NCBI RefSeq assembly: GCF_900101545.1
Contig: NZ_FMZU01000006.1
Span: forward strand, 1 to 64,000
Length of the DNA stretch: 64,000 nucleotides
Origin: Variovorax sp. CF079
GTDB lineage: Bacteria; Pseudomonadota; Gammaproteobacteria; Burkholderiales; Burkholderiaceae_C
Direction of reading: 5' to 3'
A program made the position numbers and the translations under genes. This document shows, piece by piece, positions 62,413 through 64,000 of this stretch (positions within the stretch are counted from its first letter, which is position 1; the number at the start of each line of letters is the position of its first letter). Under the pieces are notes generated by a model. That model worked only from the letters and a program-made list of their open reading frames with translations, made no database searches and was not told the DNA's origin.

Positions 62413-62631
62413 TCAGTGCGATGCGCTGGAATGCCGTCCGGCGCCGGCCTGGCGGCTTCCGCGCAGATGCCACTCGATGTCCGATGCGCGACTGCCCACC
62501 GCGCGGACGGCTTCGCGCAGGCGATCGTGTGTGACGTCCAGTTTCCTGGACCATTTGTCGAGCTCGCGGGCGGTGCTGATGTCGATGCGGTCGGAGTGAA
62601 TGCCGCCGCCTGCTATGGCTGCTTTTTTCAT
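62413..62631 (-). CDS. DUF3606 family small protein
   Basis: A 72-aa protein. SDRIDISTARELDKWSRKLDVTHDRLREAVRAVGSRASDIEWHL contains the family pattern of Arg-Ile-Asp, Glu-Leu-x-x-Trp-x-x-Lys and Leu-x-x-Ala-Val-x-x-Val-Gly. Function unknown; the family occurs in proteobacteria as a small basic protein. Start ATG at 62631 has GGAG 8 bases upstream. A longer frame begins at 62721 but has no family match. It is convergent with nadE. Confidence 0.82.
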   Translation of the reverse strand: MKKAAIAGGGIHSDRIDISTARELDKWSRKLDVTHDRLREAVRAVGSRASDIEWHLRGSRQAGAGRHSSASH

Positions 62632-62831
62632 CTCGTTTGCTCCTGTCGGTTGTCGCACCCTAGGAGATGCACCATCTCCCGCTTGTAGGAAATCAGGCCA
62701 CGGGACTGCCCGCCGCGTCAACCTCGCTGAAGGCTGGGGGCTGCCGGCCGATTGCTCTATTCCGCCGATCCGGCATGTGGGTTAGAAAGCGGCTGGCTTT
62801 CATTTCCAATCCGTCTTTGCTGGAGCACACG

Positions 62832-63356
62832 ATGAGAATTCCCACCCGCTTGAGCGTCGCCGCTGCGATCTGCCTTCTGTACGCCGGCGCGGCGTGCGCA
62901 CTCGACTATCCGCCGCGCAAGCCCGGCCTGTGGGAAATGACGATCCAGTCGGACGACGGTGCCTCCAAGGCGCCCCCGATGCAGACCCAGCAATGCATCG
63001 ACGCCGCCACCGACAAGGCCATGCGCGAGATGGGCAGCAGCACAGGCCAGCAAGCCTGTTCGAAGCAGGACATGCGCACCGAGGGCGGCAAGATGGTGGT
63101 CGACTCGGTGTGCAAGATCGGCACCACCACCGCCACCACGCATTCGGTGGTCTCGGGCGACATGGGCACCGGCTACCGCATGGAAAGCCGCTCCAGCTAC
63201 AACCCGCCGCTCGCGGGCCGCAAGGAGGGCACGGCCATCATCGAGGCCAAGTGGGTCGGGCCCTGCAAGGCGGGCCAGAAGCCGGGTGACATGGTGATGT
63301 CGAACGGCATGAAGATGAACGTGCTGGACATGATGGGCGCTCAAAAGAAGAAGTAG
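62832..63356 (+). CDS. DUF3617 exported protein
   Basis: A 174-aa periplasmic protein of the DUF3617 family, function unknown. Residues 1-21 form a signal peptide (cleavage near ACA). The family start is DYPPRKPGLWEMTIQ; cysteines (QQCIDA, ACSKQD, VCKIG, GPCKAG) probably form disulfides. The start ATG at 62832 follows TGGAGCACAC. Confidence 0.86.
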   Translation: MRIPTRLSVAAAICLLYAGAACALDYPPRKPGLWEMTIQSDDGASKAPPMQTQQCIDAATDKAMREMGSSTGQQACSKQDMRTEGGKMVVDSVCKIGTTTATTHSVVSGDMGTGYRMESRSSYNPPLAGRKEGTAIIEAKWVGPCKAGQKPGDMVMSNGMKMNVLDMMGAQKKK

Positions 63357-63426
63357 GCTGCCGCCGACAGCGCTTCGCGTCGGCCCGTCTGCGCGACGGA
63401 TGGGGCATCGGCCTACGATCTGCGCC

Positions 63427-64000
63427 ATGCCCGACGACCTGGTCATCGCCCGCCCCGAAGGCCTCTACTGCCCGCCGGGCGATTTCTACGTCGATCCGTG
63501 GAGGCCGGTCGACCGCGCCGTCATCACGCATGCGCACTCGGACCATGCGCGCGCCGGCCACGGCCACTACCTCGCGCACCGCGACAGCGCCGGCACGCTG
63601 CGCGCGCGGTTGGGCGAGATCACGCTGCAGACGCTGGACTACGGTGAGGCCATCGCCCACCAGGGCGTGAAGCTTTCGCTGCATCCGGCCGGCCACGTGC
63701 TGGGCTCGGCGCAGGTGCGGCTCGAGCACGGCGGCCGCGTCTGGGTCGCCTCCGGCGACTACAAGACCGAGCCCGACGGCACCTGCACGGCCTTCGAGCC
63801 GGTGCCCTGCGACACCTTCATCACCGAATCCACCTTCGGCCTGCCGATCTACCGCTGGCCGTCGCAAGCCGAGCTGTTCGCCGAGATCAACGACTGGTGG
63901 CGCGCCAACGCCGAACAGGGCCGCGCCTCGGTGCTGCTGTGCTATGCCTTCGGCAAGGCGCAGCGCATCTTGCACGGCGTGGATGCGGGCATCGGGCCGA
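63427..64000 (+). CDS. Ligase-associated DNA exonuclease, metallo-beta-lactamase fold (partial)
   Basis: The first 191 codons of an MBL-fold nuclease, cut at the window edge. HAHSDHA (metal-binding HxHxDH) with PAGHVLGSAQV and SGDYKTEPDGTC match the DNA-ligase-associated exonuclease group (mRNA 3'-end processing factor fold). In other bacteria it is next to an ATP-dependent ligase and an Lhr-like helicase, so those may follow outside the window. Confidence 0.9.
   Translation, partial: MPDDLVIARPEGLYCPPGDFYVDPWRPVDRAVITHAHSDHARAGHGHYLAHRDSAGTLRARLGEITLQTLDYGEAIAHQGVKLSLHPAGHVLGSAQVRLEHGGRVWVASGDYKTEPDGTCTAFEPVPCDTFITESTFGLPIYRWPSQAELFAEINDWWRANAEQGRASVLLCYAFGKAQRILHGVDAGIGP

Noticed and set aside
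63361..63386. GC-rich hairpin after the DUF3617 gene
   Set aside because: There is no T-run and the stem is short, so a terminator is not supported.

Overview
The window is high-GC chromosomal DNA of a betaproteobacterium, most likely Comamonadaceae and probably Variovorax or a close relative. The evidence is family-level reading of the proteins: a tuf-rpsJ-rplC...rpsQ ribosomal block, a ManX-HPr-EI regulatory PTS without permease, a Bug-type solute receptor, a pilE-fimT-pilV-pilW-pilX-pilY1 minor pilin operon, a ybeD-lipB-lipA block and a full atp operon. There are no tRNA or rRNA genes, insertion sequences, integrases or CRISPR arrays. It reads as core genome with several catabolic and transport modules between housekeeping operons.

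Layout. 1-7952: end of tuf, rpsJ, then a strong terminator and two lipoprotein genes (a HEWGH metalloprotease and a small partner) that separate rpsJ from rplC. A new promoter at 2709-2738 drives [40 protein letters not shown], closed by a terminator. 7967-13399: peroxiredoxin, GNAT enzyme, cytochrome b561, cytochrome c', TlpA-like thioredoxin, DUF4197 protein, lipoprotein and MFS transporter. 13396-15894: regulatory PTS (EIIA-Man, HPr, EI), translationally chained to the MFS gene. 15997-18967: Spy/CpxP-like lipoprotein, DUF4260 protein and an OmpR/histidine kinase pair, which resembles an envelope-stress unit.

18942-27188: AraC regulator divergent from a branched-chain amino-acid-type ABC transporter (livJHMGF), followed by an aldehyde dehydrogenase and an MDR reductase. 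27195-28804: AraC regulator and EamA exporter. 28831-36109: a GntR/UTRA regulator with a very clear double operator, divergent from a fumarase-superfamily lyase, an orphan Bug receptor and FumC. These converge on an acyl-CoA ligase and an SLC13-like permease. The set looks like an uncharacterised catabolic module that yields fumarate or a related diacid.

36212-42719: minor pilin/PilY1 operon on the minus strand. 43063-45941: class IV aminotransferase, ybeD, lipB, lipA. 46113-53294: atpI-B-E-F-H-A-G-D-C with a terminator. 53469-59367: ROK regulator, sugar ABC transporter and Gfo/Idh/MocA dehydrogenase. 59542-64000: a membrane-anchored protein with a duplicated motif, NAD synthetase, a DUF3606 protein, a DUF3617 protein and the start of a ligase-associated exonuclease.

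The best candidates for something undescribed are the lipoprotein/protease pair inside the ribosomal block, the UTRA-controlled lyase module, and the duplicated-motif membrane protein. All functions are inferred from sequence reading alone; no database search was run.
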